Shown: piece by piece, positions 53,258 to 62,404 of the stretch
How positions within the stretch are numbered: the first letter of the stretch is position 1
Layout: every line of letters begins with the position of its first letter
Assembly (NCBI RefSeq): GCF_002086275.1
Contig: NZ_MVHT01000014.1
Coordinates: forward strand, 21,481 to 85,480
Reading direction: 5' to 3'
Origin: Mycobacterium intermedium
Lineage (GTDB): Bacteria > Actinomycetota > Actinomycetes > Mycobacteriales > Mycobacteriaceae
Length of the DNA stretch: 64,000 bases
Program-made: the position numbers and the translations under genes
The notes under the pieces: generated by a model
What the model saw: the letters and a program-made list of their open reading frames with translations, nothing else
What the model was told of the DNA's origin: nothing
The model's database searches: none

Positions 53258-54592
53258 ATGGACCAGCCCACGACGTCTTCCCCCGCCGGCGGCCCCACCC
53301 GGGCCCCCACCCGCAATCTTGCGGTGGATTACTACCGCGCCTCGGGCGTGCTGCTGATTGTGCTGGGCCACTGGGCGGCCGGCGTGGTCACCTATCGAGA
53401 CGGATATTTCGGTCGAGAGAATCCGCTTGTCGACCAGCCCTGGACGCAGTGGCTGACATGGCCGTTGCAGGCGGTCCCGGTGTTCTTTCTGGTGGCCGGA
53501 TACGCGGGCGCCCTGTCCTGGAACCACCACTACCACCAGGGTGGCACTCCTCGCCAGGAGTGGCTGCGGCGGCGACTGGCGCGCGTGCTCGGTCCGACCG
53601 CGGTGTATGTCGGCCTGGTGTCGCTCGTGGTGGTGGCCCTGCAGGTAAGCGGCGTCGCCGGTTCCGTGCTGGAATACGCGGGCTGGGCCGTCGCCATGCA
53701 TCTGTGGTTTCTCTCGGTCTACGTCCTCGTGGTATCCCTGACGCCCATTGCGGTTGCCGCACAGCGACGTTGGGGTCTGATGGTGCTCGTGGCGTTGGCG
53801 CTGTCAGTTGTTGCGGTCGACCTTGTCTCCCACGGCACGCACATCTCCTGGATCGGATGGCTGAACCAAGTGCTGTGCTGGGGGACGTTTCACCAACTCG
53901 GAATCGCCTGGCACGAAGGGGCGTTTACCGCTCGCAAGTCCGCCGTACTGGCCGCCGTGTCGGCGGCGGCGTTGGCGTTGCTGATCGGTCCCGGTCCCTA
54001 TCCGATCAGCATGATCGGCGTCCCGGGCCAGACGGTGGACAACACGGCGCCCCCATCGATGGCGTTGCTGGCGTTCGGGTGCGCCCAGTCCGGGCTGGCG
54101 ATGACGCTCGCACCCGCGCTCAACCGGGCGCTGCGCCCCCGACTGCTGCAGCGAGCGCTTTCCGTTGCCAACCAGAATGTGATGGCCCTGTACCTGTGGC
54201 ACATGCTGCCCGTCGTCCTTGTGGCGATCGTCGGTTACCCGAGCGGCCTGCTGCCGCAACCGCCCCAGGGCACGGCGCAGTGGTGGCTGGCGCGATTGGA
54301 GTGGGTGGTGATCCTCAGCCTCGTGGCCGCGCTCGAACTGGCACTGTTGTGGTGGTTGCGGCGCGTCGCCGCGGCCCCGCTTCCGACGTTCGGCGTGCCG
54401 CTCAGCGATCGCTGGACCGAAGCCATCCTGGTAACCGGAACCCTGATGGTCGCCTACGGCCTCGGCTACGTGTCCGCTCTGGGTTTCGCGCCGGACGGTC
54501 GCTTCCCGTGGATCACCGCGGTCGTGTTCGCCGCGGGGATACTCTTGGTGGCGGTGCGGCCCGCGAGGGCCCGGGCGGCCGTTACGAGGTGA
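53258..54592 (+). CDS. Integral membrane acyltransferase 3 family protein
   Basis: 444 residues with about ten hydrophobic helices. It starts with a short Pro/Thr-rich tail and DYYRASGVLLIVLGHW, where the His of LGHW is the family's key residue. It probably transfers acyl groups to a sugar or other small alcohol at the inner membrane. No partner glycosyltransferase is adjacent. The last 11 nt overlap the convergent hydrolase gene. Confidence 0.87.
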   Translation: MDQPTTSSPAGGPTRAPTRNLAVDYYRASGVLLIVLGHWAAGVVTYRDGYFGRENPLVDQPWTQWLTWPLQAVPVFFLVAGYAGALSWNHHYHQGGTPRQEWLRRRLARVLGPTAVYVGLVSLVVVALQVSGVAGSVLEYAGWAVAMHLWFLSVYVLVVSLTPIAVAAQRRWGLMVLVALALSVVAVDLVSHGTHISWIGWLNQVLCWGTFHQLGIAWHEGAFTARKSAVLAAVSAAALALLIGPGPYPISMIGVPGQTVDNTAPPSMALLAFGCAQSGLAMTLAPALNRALRPRLLQRALSVANQNVMALYLWHMLPVVLVAIVGYPSGLLPQPPQGTAQWWLARLEWVVILSLVAALELALLWWLRRVAAAPLPTFGVPLSDRWTEAILVTGTLMVAYGLGYVSALGFAPDGRFPWITAVVFAAGILLVAVRPARARAAVTR

Positions 54593-55406
54593 GGAACTCC
54601 AGGATGTCGGCGTTGATCGTCTCGGCCTGCGTGGTAATCATGCCGTGCGGAAAGTCCTTGTAGGTCTTGAGGATTCCGTTCGGCAACAGTTCCGCCGACC
54701 GCGGTCCGGCGGCCTGGTACGGCACGATCTGGTCGTCTTCGCTGTGCAGCACCAGCGTCGGCACCGTCACCTTCTTGAGGTCTTCGGTGAAATCCGTCTG
54801 GGAAAAAGCGACGATTCCGTCGTAGTGCGCCTTGGCACCACCCGTCATGCCCTGGCGCCACCAGTTGGCGATGATGGCTTCGGACGACTCGACTCCCGGC
54901 CGGTTGAACCCGTAGAAGGGTCCCTCCGGGAGCGACCGATAGAACACGGAGCGGTTGGCCGCCAGTTGCGCCTGAAGATCGTCGAAAAACTCTTTCGGCA
55001 GGCCAAGCGGATTGGCCTCGGTCCTGACCATCAGCGGTGGCACCGCACTGATGAGAACTGCTTTGGCGGCGCGGCTTTCGCCGTGGCGAGCCAGATAATG
55101 CACCACCTCGCCGCCCCCGGTGGAGTGCCCGATGTGCACCGCGTCGTGCAGATCCAGATGTCGCACCACCGCGGCCAGGTCGTCGGCGTAGTGGTCCATG
55201 TCGTGCCCATCGGGGACCTGACTCGAACGGCCGTGTCCGCGCCGGTCGTGGGCGACCACGCGGTACCCGTGCTGTAAGAAGAACAACATCTGGGGATCCC
55301 AGTCGTCCGACGACAGGGGCCAGCCATGACTGAACACGATGGGTTGGCCCGAACCCCAGTCCTTGTAGTAGATCTCGACGCCGTCACTGGTGGTAACTGA
55401 GGGCAT
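54582..55406 (-). CDS. Non-haem chloroperoxidase-like alpha/beta hydrolase
   Basis: 274 residues. GWPLSSDDWDPQM and AHDRRGHGRSS are hallmarks of the cofactor-free haloperoxidase/esterase group. The nucleophile is GHSTGGGEV (about Ser98), the acid lies in LHSEDDQIVPY, and the His in FPHGM. The halogenation activity of this family is a side reaction; the physiological substrate is an ester or lactone. ATG start at 55406. Monocistronic. Confidence 0.93.
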   Translation of the reverse strand: MPSVTTSDGVEIYYKDWGSGQPIVFSHGWPLSSDDWDPQMLFFLQHGYRVVAHDRRGHGRSSQVPDGHDMDHYADDLAAVVRHLDLHDAVHIGHSTGGGEVVHYLARHGESRAAKAVLISAVPPLMVRTEANPLGLPKEFFDDLQAQLAANRSVFYRSLPEGPFYGFNRPGVESSEAIIANWWRQGMTGGAKAHYDGIVAFSQTDFTEDLKKVTVPTLVLHSEDDQIVPYQAAGPRSAELLPNGILKTYKDFPHGMITTQAETINADILEFLTS

Positions 55407-55532
55407 AGCCGGTACCTTTCGGTGTTTGAGCTATCGGTGCGCTAGCCGGGCGTGTCCGTAGATTTACACCGCGCTAGACCTTGCGTCCAGGGAAATGTTC
55501 GAGCAGATTGCCCGGTCCGCTGCGCCACCCGG

Positions 55533-56204
55533 TTACGACTGATCCTCGGTTTCCGAACCCAGGCCCGGTAGCGGGCGTTGGCATACGGCGCGAGCCTCGT
55601 CGGCGTCAAGTCCGAACAGGCGCAACACGTTTTCGGCGACGGTGTCGGTGGCCGCCACTCCGTCACGGTGCTGGTCCTTGTGCAGTAAGGTGCCGAGTCC
55701 GAGCAACGCGCCGCCGGCTATTGCCACAGCGAGTTCCGGGTCGTCGACCTGGAAGCGTCCCGCGTCGGCGGCCGCCTTGATGTCGCGCAGACCCCGCGGG
55801 GCCAGCCCGTAGTCCGAGGACAGCAACGCCGGTCCGTTGGCCAACAGGATCTTGCTCTCTTCCGGCTTGTTGCGGAACAGTCGGCCGGTGAGCCGGAAGC
55901 TGGCGGCGAATACCTCGGCGGGATCGTCGATCGATGCGGTGAGCCGATCCAGCAATGCGCCGTGCGCGTCGAGCACATCGGCGACTGCGGCCGCGAACAG
56001 CTCTTCCTTGCTGTCGAAATGGTTGTAGAACGATCCCATGCCGACGTCGGCGGCCTGAGTGATCTCGAGTACCGCCACGTTGGTCTTGCCCTCCGCGATC
56101 AACCGCTGCGCGGCCTTGATCAAGGCCGCCCGGGTCCGCTGCTTGCGCCGCTCGAGGCGCGTAGGGCCAGAGACAGGTTCAGAAACCGAATCAGTCGACG
56201 ACAT
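55533..56204 (-). CDS. TetR-family regulator of the aromatic ring-cleavage operon
   Basis: 223 residues from ATG 56204 (MSSTDSVSEP); ATG 56219 and GTG 56222 are alternatives that overlap a dyad (AGAAGT-N7-ACTTCT, 56208-56226). The helix-turn-helix (about 20-70) contains ITQAADVGMGSFYNHFDSKE. The C-terminus is typical of TetR effector domains. It is divergent from the dioxygenase operon, with two copies of a 16-bp operator in the 92-nt gap, so it probably represses both. The inducer is likely an aromatic acid or ring-cleavage intermediate. Confidence 0.9.
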   Translation of the reverse strand: MSSTDSVSEPVSGPTRLERRKQRTRAALIKAAQRLIAEGKTNVAVLEITQAADVGMGSFYNHFDSKEELFAAAVADVLDAHGALLDRLTASIDDPAEVFAASFRLTGRLFRNKPEESKILLANGPALLSSDYGLAPRGLRDIKAAADAGRFQVDDPELAVAIAGGALLGLGTLLHKDQHRDGVAATDTVAENVLRLFGLDADEARAVCQRPLPGLGSETEDQS

Positions 56205-56224
56205 GGTAGAAGTATGCATCACTT

Positions 56225-56240
56225 CTGAGGAAATCGTCAG
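56225..56240 (+). promoter_or_regulatory. TetR operator copy 1 (CTGAGGAAATCGTCAG)
   Basis: Near-palindromic; consensus CTGACGA-AA-TCGTCAG. It is the inverted equivalent of 56269-56284, with two mismatches. Lies just upstream of the TetR start. Confidence 0.65.
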
Positions 56241-56268
56241 AACCCCTTGACCAGACCGTGCCCGCCAT

Positions 56269-56284
56269 GTGACGATTTCGTCAG
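56269..56284 (+). promoter_or_regulatory. TetR operator copy 2 (GTGACGATTTCGTCAG)
   Basis: Second copy of the same dyad, 44 nt centre-to-centre from the first and 12 nt before the dioxygenase start. Confidence 0.65.
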
Positions 56285-56296
56285 TTACTTCGAGAG

Positions 56297-57445
56297 ATGG
56301 CGATGAAACCCCTGATGGCTACCCGCACGGATGCACACAAAGACCTGCACAGCGAGCGGGGAGCCCTACCCGGTGAACATCCGGGCCGCTCCCGAAACCC
56401 GGTCATCAAGGTCGCCGACATCGCGTGGCTGGAATTCGAGAAGCCGGATCTGGCCCGCACCGAAGCATTCGCGCGCGCCTTCGGTTTTCAGACCGCACAG
56501 CGCGGTCCCGACGCGCTTCTGTTGCGCGGCACCGACGCCGGCGCGCCGTGTGTCATCGTGCGCCGCGGACAACAAACCCGATTCGTCGCGGTAGCGTTCC
56601 GAGCCTGCGACGAAGTCGACGTCCTGCGCTTGGCCGACAAGTCGGGCAGGGCCGCCCGCCCGCTGCCCGAGGCCATCGGCGGCCTTGCAGTTGATCTGGT
56701 GGATCCCAGCGGAATCCCGGTACGGGTAGTGGCCGGCATGCACGAACTACCGGCGTTGCCCGGGCAACAGCCGCACGTCTTCAATTTTGGGCAAGACCTG
56801 CGCCGGGCCAACGCGACCCAGCGCCCCCCACGAGTGCCGGCGCGGGTGCAACGCCTAGGCCACCTGGTGTTGCAGTCGACGAAGTACCGTCAAGCGCTGA
56901 ACTGGTACCTGGACAACCTGGGCATGATCGTCAGCGATTTCCAGTTCTTCCCGGGGCAGCGCGAGCGCGGGCCGACCATGAGCTTCATCCGTTGCGACCA
57001 GGGCGCGACACCAACCGATCACCACACGCTGGCGATGGCGCTGGGGCCAGCCAACCGCTACCTGCACTCGGCGTATCAGGTCAGCGATCTCGACGCCCTG
57101 GCCGCCGGCGGTGAATACCTCAAGGAGCGGGGGTATGTCCGCTCCTGGGGAATCGGCAGACACATTCAGGGCAGCCAGATCTTTGACTACTGGCGCGACC
57201 CCGACGGATTCATGGTGGAGCACTACACCGACGGCGACAGGTTCGACAACACCGTCGAGCCGGGCTGGGCTCCCTTGACCGCCTCGGGGTTGGCCCAGTG
57301 GGGTCCGCCGGCGACGCGGGACTTTCTGGGCACTGACCCGAAATCAGCTCGGCATGAACTGGTTTCGATGATCCGCGCGCTTCGCCAAAGCAACGAGTTC
57401 GACCTCCGTCGCCTGATCGGCCTACTGAAGGTGCCCACCGCATGA
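56297..57445 (+). CDS. Extradiol ring-cleavage dioxygenase (VOC superfamily, type I)
   Basis: 382 residues from ATG 56297 (56303 possible). Two VOC modules are present. The C-terminal catalytic one keeps the iron ligands His (RLGHLVLQS, about 195), His (YLHSAYQVSD, about 257) and Glu (FMVEHYTDGD, about 311), plus YWRDPDGFM. It is a 2,3-dihydroxyphenyl-type or catechol 2,3-dioxygenase relative, opening an aromatic ring next to two hydroxyls. It overlaps the fumarylacetoacetase-family gene by 4 nt. The substrate is presumably made by the monooxygenase of the same operon. Confidence 0.9.
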   Translation: MAMKPLMATRTDAHKDLHSERGALPGEHPGRSRNPVIKVADIAWLEFEKPDLARTEAFARAFGFQTAQRGPDALLLRGTDAGAPCVIVRRGQQTRFVAVAFRACDEVDVLRLADKSGRAARPLPEAIGGLAVDLVDPSGIPVRVVAGMHELPALPGQQPHVFNFGQDLRRANATQRPPRVPARVQRLGHLVLQSTKYRQALNWYLDNLGMIVSDFQFFPGQRERGPTMSFIRCDQGATPTDHHTLAMALGPANRYLHSAYQVSDLDALAAGGEYLKERGYVRSWGIGRHIQGSQIFDYWRDPDGFMVEHYTDGDRFDNTVEPGWAPLTASGLAQWGPPATRDFLGTDPKSARHELVSMIRALRQSNEFDLRRLIGLLKVPTA

Positions 57446-58401
57446 CCGTCTCCGTGCTCCACACCGCCGATGCCTGGTGGGTCGAAACCGCTGCCGGAGC
57501 CGCGAAGATCGCTACCTCGGCGACCAGCACAGGCCAGTTGCTCGGCGACCCGTCCGCCGTCGAGGCCGCGGTGCAGGCCGCCGCGGGGGCCGCGGACGGC
57601 GGAGAAGCGGTGCCCGTCGACAGCCTTGATCTCATTTCCCCAGTGACCCGGCCATGCCGAGTCATCGCTCAGATGACCAACTTCGAATCGCACGTCAAGG
57701 ATGCGGGGATGGACCCGGCGTCGATTCCATTGACCTTTTTTCGCAAGGCCTCCGCATCGATCAGCGGTCCGTTCGACGACATCGTCAAACCCCCGCACGT
57801 CCGGTTGCTCGACTACGAGGTTGAGATTGGGCTGGTAATCGGGCGCGCAATTCCGGTCGGCACCAGCATTACCGACGCCAACCTGGCCGACTTCGTCGCC
57901 GGACTGGTGATCACCAATGACGTTTCAGCACGCGACATTCAACTACCTCAGACGCAATTCTATGAAGCGAAGTCCTATCCCACCTTCACGCCAGTCGGAC
58001 CGAAGCTGTTGCTACTCAACGCCGATGAGCTCAATCGGTTCGGCGAGCTGCGACTGCGTCTGAGCGTCAACGGCGAAGAGCGGCAGAACGCGCGAGTCGA
58101 GGGCGACATGATCTACCGGCCCCTACAAGCGCTGCAGTCGCTCACCCAATTTCAGGAGCTGGCACCGGGCGATCTCATCCTCACCGGAACCCCGGTGGGC
58201 ACCGCGCTGAGCGCTCCGCCCAAGCCGCTGGAGATCATCGGAAACCTGCTGCCGCCGGCCATCAAATGGAAGGCGTTCTTCAAGAGACAGGCCGGGAATC
58301 CGAAGTACCTGCAGAACGGCGACGTGGTCGAGGCGTCGGTAGCCACCGACGACGGCACCATCGATCTCGGCACCCAGCGCACCGCGGTGCGGTACGCGTG
58401 A
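57442..58401 (+). CDS. Fumarylacetoacetate-hydrolase family protein
   Basis: 319 residues. The metal-binding core LDYEVEIGLVIG (EVE pattern, about 122-133) with VITNDVSARDIQ and DLILTGTPVGT places it in the FAH superfamily of hydratases/hydrolases that act on ring-cleavage products. A 60-residue N-terminal extension is normal for the subgroup. Start ATG overlaps the dioxygenase stop, and its own stop overlaps the next start (GTGA). Confidence 0.92.
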   Translation: MTVSVLHTADAWWVETAAGAAKIATSATSTGQLLGDPSAVEAAVQAAAGAADGGEAVPVDSLDLISPVTRPCRVIAQMTNFESHVKDAGMDPASIPLTFFRKASASISGPFDDIVKPPHVRLLDYEVEIGLVIGRAIPVGTSITDANLADFVAGLVITNDVSARDIQLPQTQFYEAKSYPTFTPVGPKLLLLNADELNRFGELRLRLSVNGEERQNARVEGDMIYRPLQALQSLTQFQELAPGDLILTGTPVGTALSAPPKPLEIIGNLLPPAIKWKAFFKRQAGNPKYLQNGDVVEASVATDDGTIDLGTQRTAVRYA

Positions 58402-59948
58402 ACGCAGACCGGATCTGGCGCGTCCCCGTCGTCGTCATCGGCGCTGGACCTACCGGAGTCACCGTGGCCACGCTGCTGGCCCAGTACGGTGTCGACTGCC
58501 TGATCCTCGAACGATGGCCCGGCGTCTACCAAAAACCCAGGGCCGTTCACCTGGACGACGAGGTCTGCCGCATCCTCGCCCGCCTCGGCATTGCCGACGA
58601 GTTCGCCGCGATATCCCGGCCCACGCTCGGACTTCGACTGCTGGACAAGAGATTTCGAGTACTGGGTGAGTTCCGCCGGGACCCCGGGGTGGGGGTACAC
58701 GGCTTCCCGCAGGCCAACATGTTCGACCAGCCGGAACTGGAGTCCCTGCTCCGGGCGAACCTCAGCCGCTTCCCTTGCGCTAAATTGCGCGGCGGCGCCG
58801 ACGTTACCGACATCGCACCCATCAGCGATGACGTCGTGCGCGTCACGTTCACCGACCGTTCCGACGGCCGGGTACATCAGGTCGACGCCGAGTATGTCCT
58901 GGGTTGCGACGGCGCGAACAGCATCGTGCGCAGCCGAATGGGTTCCACCATGCGGGATTTGCACTTTGAGCAACGCTGGTTGGTGGTCGATGTGGCCACC
59001 GACGCCGACCTCCACCAGTGGGACGGCGTGTATCAGGTGTGCGATCCGGTACGCGCCGGCACCTACATGCGCATCGGGAAATCGCGCTATCGCTGGGAAT
59101 TTCAGCTGCTGCCCGGCGAGAACAGCACCGACTTCGACACCATCGGCACGCTGCACCCGCTCATCGCGCCCTGGACCACCGGAGTGCCGATCAGCGAGTT
59201 GCAGCTGTTGCGGGTGGCCGAGTACACCTTCCGCGCGCAGATCGCCGACCGATGGCGCCAGGGCAACATGTTCATTCTCGGCGACGCAGCGCACCTCACA
59301 CCGCCGTTTATCGGGCAGGGCATGGGCGCCGGGGTGCGAGACGCGATGAATCTCGCCTGGAAAATCGCCGCGGTGCGTAGCAGCGCACTTAGCCCCGATG
59401 TCCTCGACACGTACGAGCAGGAGCGCAAACCCCACGCCCGAGCGCTGATTCGATTGGCGCTCAACATGGGCCGGGCGATGACGGGCGGCGGGCGTGTGGG
59501 CAATGTGGCCCGTCACCTGGTGCTGCCGCGGTTACGGCTGATTCCGGGCCTGCGCGAGAAGGTGGTGGATTCGAGCACACCGAGGCTGCACGCTTGCGCC
59601 CTGGTTGCACGCAGTTACCGATCCCGACTACCCGGAACCCTGTGCCCGAACCCGGTCATGCCGAGCGGGCGACGACTCGACGACGTGGTGGGCTCGGACT
59701 TCCTGTTCGTCACCGCCACTCCCCTGTCCTACGCCGACCACACGGCGCTCCGTCGGCGCGGCCTCGCGGTACTCACCGCCGCCCCGGGCAGTGACCTTGC
59801 GAACTGGCTCCGGCAAGGCCGCGCCCAAGCCGTGCTGGTGCGTCCAGATCGGACGGTCATGCGCGCAGCGCGGGACCCGGTGGCCCTGCAGGCATGGACT
59901 GTCAACTACCTAGGAACACCCTGCGCAGCGCAACTGCACAGCGTCTAA
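58398..59948 (+). CDS. MhpA-like FAD-dependent aromatic hydroxylase
   Basis: 516 residues from GTG 58398. The FAD fold is VVVIGAGPTGVTVATLL, the DG motif GCDGANSIVRSRMG (about 170) and the GD motif ILGDAAHLTPPFIGQGMGAG (about 295), all standard for class A monooxygenases. Layout and length suit 3-(3-hydroxyphenyl)propionate/resorcinol hydroxylases. It would insert the second hydroxyl needed by the extradiol dioxygenase. Last gene of the operon. Confidence 0.93.
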   Translation: MNADRIWRVPVVVIGAGPTGVTVATLLAQYGVDCLILERWPGVYQKPRAVHLDDEVCRILARLGIADEFAAISRPTLGLRLLDKRFRVLGEFRRDPGVGVHGFPQANMFDQPELESLLRANLSRFPCAKLRGGADVTDIAPISDDVVRVTFTDRSDGRVHQVDAEYVLGCDGANSIVRSRMGSTMRDLHFEQRWLVVDVATDADLHQWDGVYQVCDPVRAGTYMRIGKSRYRWEFQLLPGENSTDFDTIGTLHPLIAPWTTGVPISELQLLRVAEYTFRAQIADRWRQGNMFILGDAAHLTPPFIGQGMGAGVRDAMNLAWKIAAVRSSALSPDVLDTYEQERKPHARALIRLALNMGRAMTGGGRVGNVARHLVLPRLRLIPGLREKVVDSSTPRLHACALVARSYRSRLPGTLCPNPVMPSGRRLDDVVGSDFLFVTATPLSYADHTALRRRGLAVLTAAPGSDLANWLRQGRAQAVLVRPDRTVMRAARDPVALQAWTVNYLGTPCAAQLHSV

Positions 59949-60134
59949 GCGGGACCCGAGTGGGACTCCGCAAGGACTCCTCGTGACGGAAGCCACATGT
60001 TTGAGTCTGCCACCTGCCGGAAACCCCTAACACTGCAGGGGGATTTCGGACAGCGCATGTTCGGCCCTGTTGGCTGAGCGCGTCGACCACAGCGCGAGGT
60101 CGCCATGTAAGCAAAGTGACCACAGGAGGAATTC

Positions 60135-60368
60135 ATGGCTGACAAGAGTGGCCCGCAAGAGGGCGTTGAAGGCGTCGTCGAGGGCGTCAAGGGCAAGGCA
60201 AAGGAAGTCATCGGCGCCGTAGCGGGTCGTGACGACGTCAAGCGCGAGGGCCAGGCCCAGCAGGACAAGGCTGACGCGCAGCGCGACGCTGCGAAGAAGG
60301 AAGCCGAGGCCGAGTCGGCCCGCGGTGGCGCTGAGGCCGCTGAGCAGCGCCAAAAGGCCAACCAGTAA
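60135..60368 (+). CDS. CsbD/Mbp1-like small stress protein
   Basis: 77 residues, very rich in Lys, Glu, Ala and Gln. VKGKAKEVIGAVAGRDDVKREG is the CsbD-family core (20 residues quoted at most: KGKAKEVIGAVAGRDDVKRE); the C-terminal half is a long charged helix like microaggregate-binding protein Mbp1. AGGAGG sits 6 nt before the ATG, predicting strong translation. A strong terminator hairpin follows at 60381-60413. It probably accumulates under general stress. Confidence 0.88.
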   Translation: MADKSGPQEGVEGVVEGVKGKAKEVIGAVAGRDDVKREGQAQQDKADAQRDAAKKEAEAESARGGAEAAEQRQKANQ

Positions 60369-60380
60369 CTTTTCTGCAGG

Positions 60381-60413
60381 AATGGGCCCGGTCCGCAACG
60401 GACTGGGCCCATT
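60381..60413 (+). terminator. Rho-independent-type terminator after the CsbD-like gene
   Basis: Arms AATGGGCCCGGTCCG and CGGACTGGGCCCATT pair over 15 positions with one G-T, loop CAA. CGCTTTGT follows. It lies 13 nt after the CsbD-like stop and could also serve the convergent HAD gene. Confidence 0.82.
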
Positions 60414-60432
60414 CGCTTTGTAACTCTTGGGT

Positions 60433-61146
60433 TTAGCTCGTGAGCTTGGTAACCAGATGTGCGATAGGAGTCGCCGCGAGGTGTTCCGCCAACTCGCCCG
60501 CATTTTCGAAAATAGCGGCGGCACCGGCTGTCTTGAGCTCATCCCGGGATACGCCGCCGCTAAGCAACCCGATGCTGGTTACGCCGGCTCGAACACATGC
60601 TTCAGCGTCCCAGACCGCGTCACCAACGAAAACGGCGTGTTCGGCAGACACTTCGGCGCGGCGCAACGCGACCTCGATGATGTCGGGTTTCGGCTTGGCG
60701 GTATCGACGTCTTCGTCCGATGTCACCGCGGCGATAAGGTCTTCGCTGTCGAGCACTTCCCGCAACAACGACAATTCGTCTTCGGGAGCCGACGTCGCGA
60801 GCACCACCTTGAAGCCTAGGTCGGCCACGCGTTGCAACAAAGTGCGCGCGCCAGGCAGCGGGCGCAACAGTGGGGCCGCCTCTTTGTAGTACCGAGAGTG
60901 TAAGTCCTTCAGACGCTTCCGTTGGTCCTCGGATGCGTTGCCGGACAAGGATTTGACCAATCTCGACCCATCCATACCGATGCATCGGTGAATGCGCCAC
61001 GCCTCGACGTCGATTCCGACCTCGGCGAAGGCGCGCTGCCAGGCATGCACATGCAGGTAATTGGAATCGACCAGCGTTCCGTCCACGTCGAATAACACAG
61101 CGGGACTGAGCACGGCCTCTCGGTCGGCCTCACCATTGCGGGACAA
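60433..61146 (-). CDS. HAD-family phosphatase (beta-phosphoglucomutase/PGP-like)
   Basis: 237 residues. Motif I is FDVDGTLVDS (about 18-27), motif II VLATSAP (about 120), then the Lys in KPKPDI and motif IV FVGDAVWDAEA. The cap inserted after motif I has the helical pattern of the phosphoglycolate phosphatase group. It releases phosphate from a small sugar phosphate; the exact substrate is unknown. It follows a membrane protein gene by 18 nt on the same strand. Confidence 0.92.
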   Translation of the reverse strand: MSRNGEADREAVLSPAVLFDVDGTLVDSNYLHVHAWQRAFAEVGIDVEAWRIHRCIGMDGSRLVKSLSGNASEDQRKRLKDLHSRYYKEAAPLLRPLPGARTLLQRVADLGFKVVLATSAPEDELSLLREVLDSEDLIAAVTSDEDVDTAKPKPDIIEVALRRAEVSAEHAVFVGDAVWDAEACVRAGVTSIGLLSGGVSRDELKTAGAAAIFENAGELAEHLAATPIAHLVTKLTS

Positions 61147-61164
61147 TGCAATTCGCCTATCGGT

Positions 61165-61548
61165 CTAGAACAGCGCGGCTATCGTCGCGAAGTCGGCCAG
61201 AAGCAACGCCAGTGCAATCACCGGCACAACGAACCCGTAAGGCCGGAACGCGGTGAAGATCGAAACGATCATCGTCAACCCGGAAATGACCGGAGCGCCG
61301 TAAAGCAGCACCCCGTAAACCAGACCACTGGGCCCGATGCCGGGACAGGCGGGGGCACTGCAGCCGGCCATGCTCATGGCCGCCCCGATCGCAAACACCA
61401 CGACCAGTATTGCCGCCGGCACCGTCAGCAATGCCAATACCCAGTTGACGATCGCGCGGCGGGTGCGACCATGATCTTCGCTTTGTGGCGCTCGGACATC
61501 CGCGCTCTCTGGAGCTAGATCAGCGGCTTGTGAATTCTGCACGCGCAT
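61165..61548 (-). CDS. Small three-helix membrane protein
   Basis: 127 residues. A polar N-terminal 32 residues is followed by hydrophobic helices at about 33-58, 73-96 and 105-127. Two Cys lie in the outer loop (GCSAPACPGIG). No family recognised. Probably cotranscribed with the HAD phosphatase downstream. Confidence 0.7.
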   Translation of the reverse strand: MRVQNSQAADLAPESADVRAPQSEDHGRTRRAIVNWVLALLTVPAAILVVVFAIGAAMSMAGCSAPACPGIGPSGLVYGVLLYGAPVISGLTMIVSIFTAFRPYGFVVPVIALALLLADFATIAALF

Positions 61549-61726
61549 TTGTGTCGACTACCCAGGCTCGGAAGGCTGAAACCTCAGTGGCCCCGCGCGC
61601 GGCCTAGTGACCCGCCGAACGTGTGGAATACGGCCCCACGCTCGAACACGCCCAGCAGCCGCGCGGCCAGCGGCGCGCTGCGGTCGACACCGCCGTCGCT
61701 GTTGACGGACTTTGGCGCAGTGCTTT

Positions 61727-62392
61727 CTATTTCAGAATCGCCGCCGCACGGCGCAAGTCCTCGACAAACGCCTCGTAGTTCTCTTGACGGCGGTCACTGC
61801 GATCACGCAACAGCGCCGAAGGATGCAACGTGGCCACCACCGACGGCTCCGGTTCCAGGTGGACAGTGATGGCCGTTGGCCACTCCAGCCGCTCGCCCCG
61901 GTGTGCGGTGATGCGAAATGAATTGCCCAGCAGAGATTTTGCGGCGGTAGCCCCCAGACAGACGATAACCCGCGGTTGTACCGCCTCGATCTCGGCGAGC
62001 AACCAGGGTTGACAGGCGACTACCTCGATCCGCCGCGGTGTCTGGTGGATTCGCCGTTTCCCTGAACGGTTGAACTTGAAGTGCTTGACGGCGTTGGTCT
62101 GATAAGTCGACCCGGGATTGATGTTGGCGTCCTCCAGAGCCCGGGCGAGCAGTCGACCGGCCGGGCCGACGAACGGAAGTCCTTCTTGGTCCTCACGATC
62201 GCCCGGCTGCTCACCAACCAGCATCAGCGGCGCATCGCCGTTGCCGTGGCCGAACACCGTCTGGGTGGCGTCCTGGTACAGGCCACAGCCGCGACAGCCG
62301 CTTGCCGCGTTCGCCAGCGACTGCAGATCGTGGTCTTCGGGCACGTAGCGGGCCGCACCCTCGGCCTGTGCCGACAGGTTGGCGCCAGCCAT
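61727..62392 (-). CDS. udgX: UdgX-type uracil-DNA glycosylase (Fe-S, covalent crosslinking)
   Basis: 221 residues. It has the family 4-type motif LVGEQPGDREDQEG with FVGPAGR, four Cys placed for a 4Fe-4S cluster (CRGCG, VVACQ, VIVCLG) and LHPSALLR. It also has KRRIHQTP (about 115-122), the extra loop with catalytic His that defines UdgX. M. smegmatis UdgX uses this His to bind covalently to the abasic site made by removing uracil. Thus it is a repair or damage-tagging protein. ATG at 62392. It starts 12 nt after the ChaB-like gene ends. Confidence 0.9.
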   Translation of the reverse strand: MAGANLSAQAEGAARYVPEDHDLQSLANAASGCRGCGLYQDATQTVFGHGNGDAPLMLVGEQPGDREDQEGLPFVGPAGRLLARALEDANINPGSTYQTNAVKHFKFNRSGKRRIHQTPRRIEVVACQPWLLAEIEAVQPRVIVCLGATAAKSLLGNSFRITAHRGERLEWPTAITVHLEPEPSVVATLHPSALLRDRSDRRQENYEAFVEDLRRAAAILK

Positions 62393-62404
62393 AGTCCGGA
62401 GTCC

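Noticed and set aside
61549..61726. Short minus-strand reading frame ending RLLGVFERGAVFHTFGGSL between UdgX and the membrane protein
   Set aside because: It reads like coding sequence but has no start codon or ribosome site and overlaps the UdgX stop; could be a gene remnant, but not enough to call. Nothing else seen in this gap.
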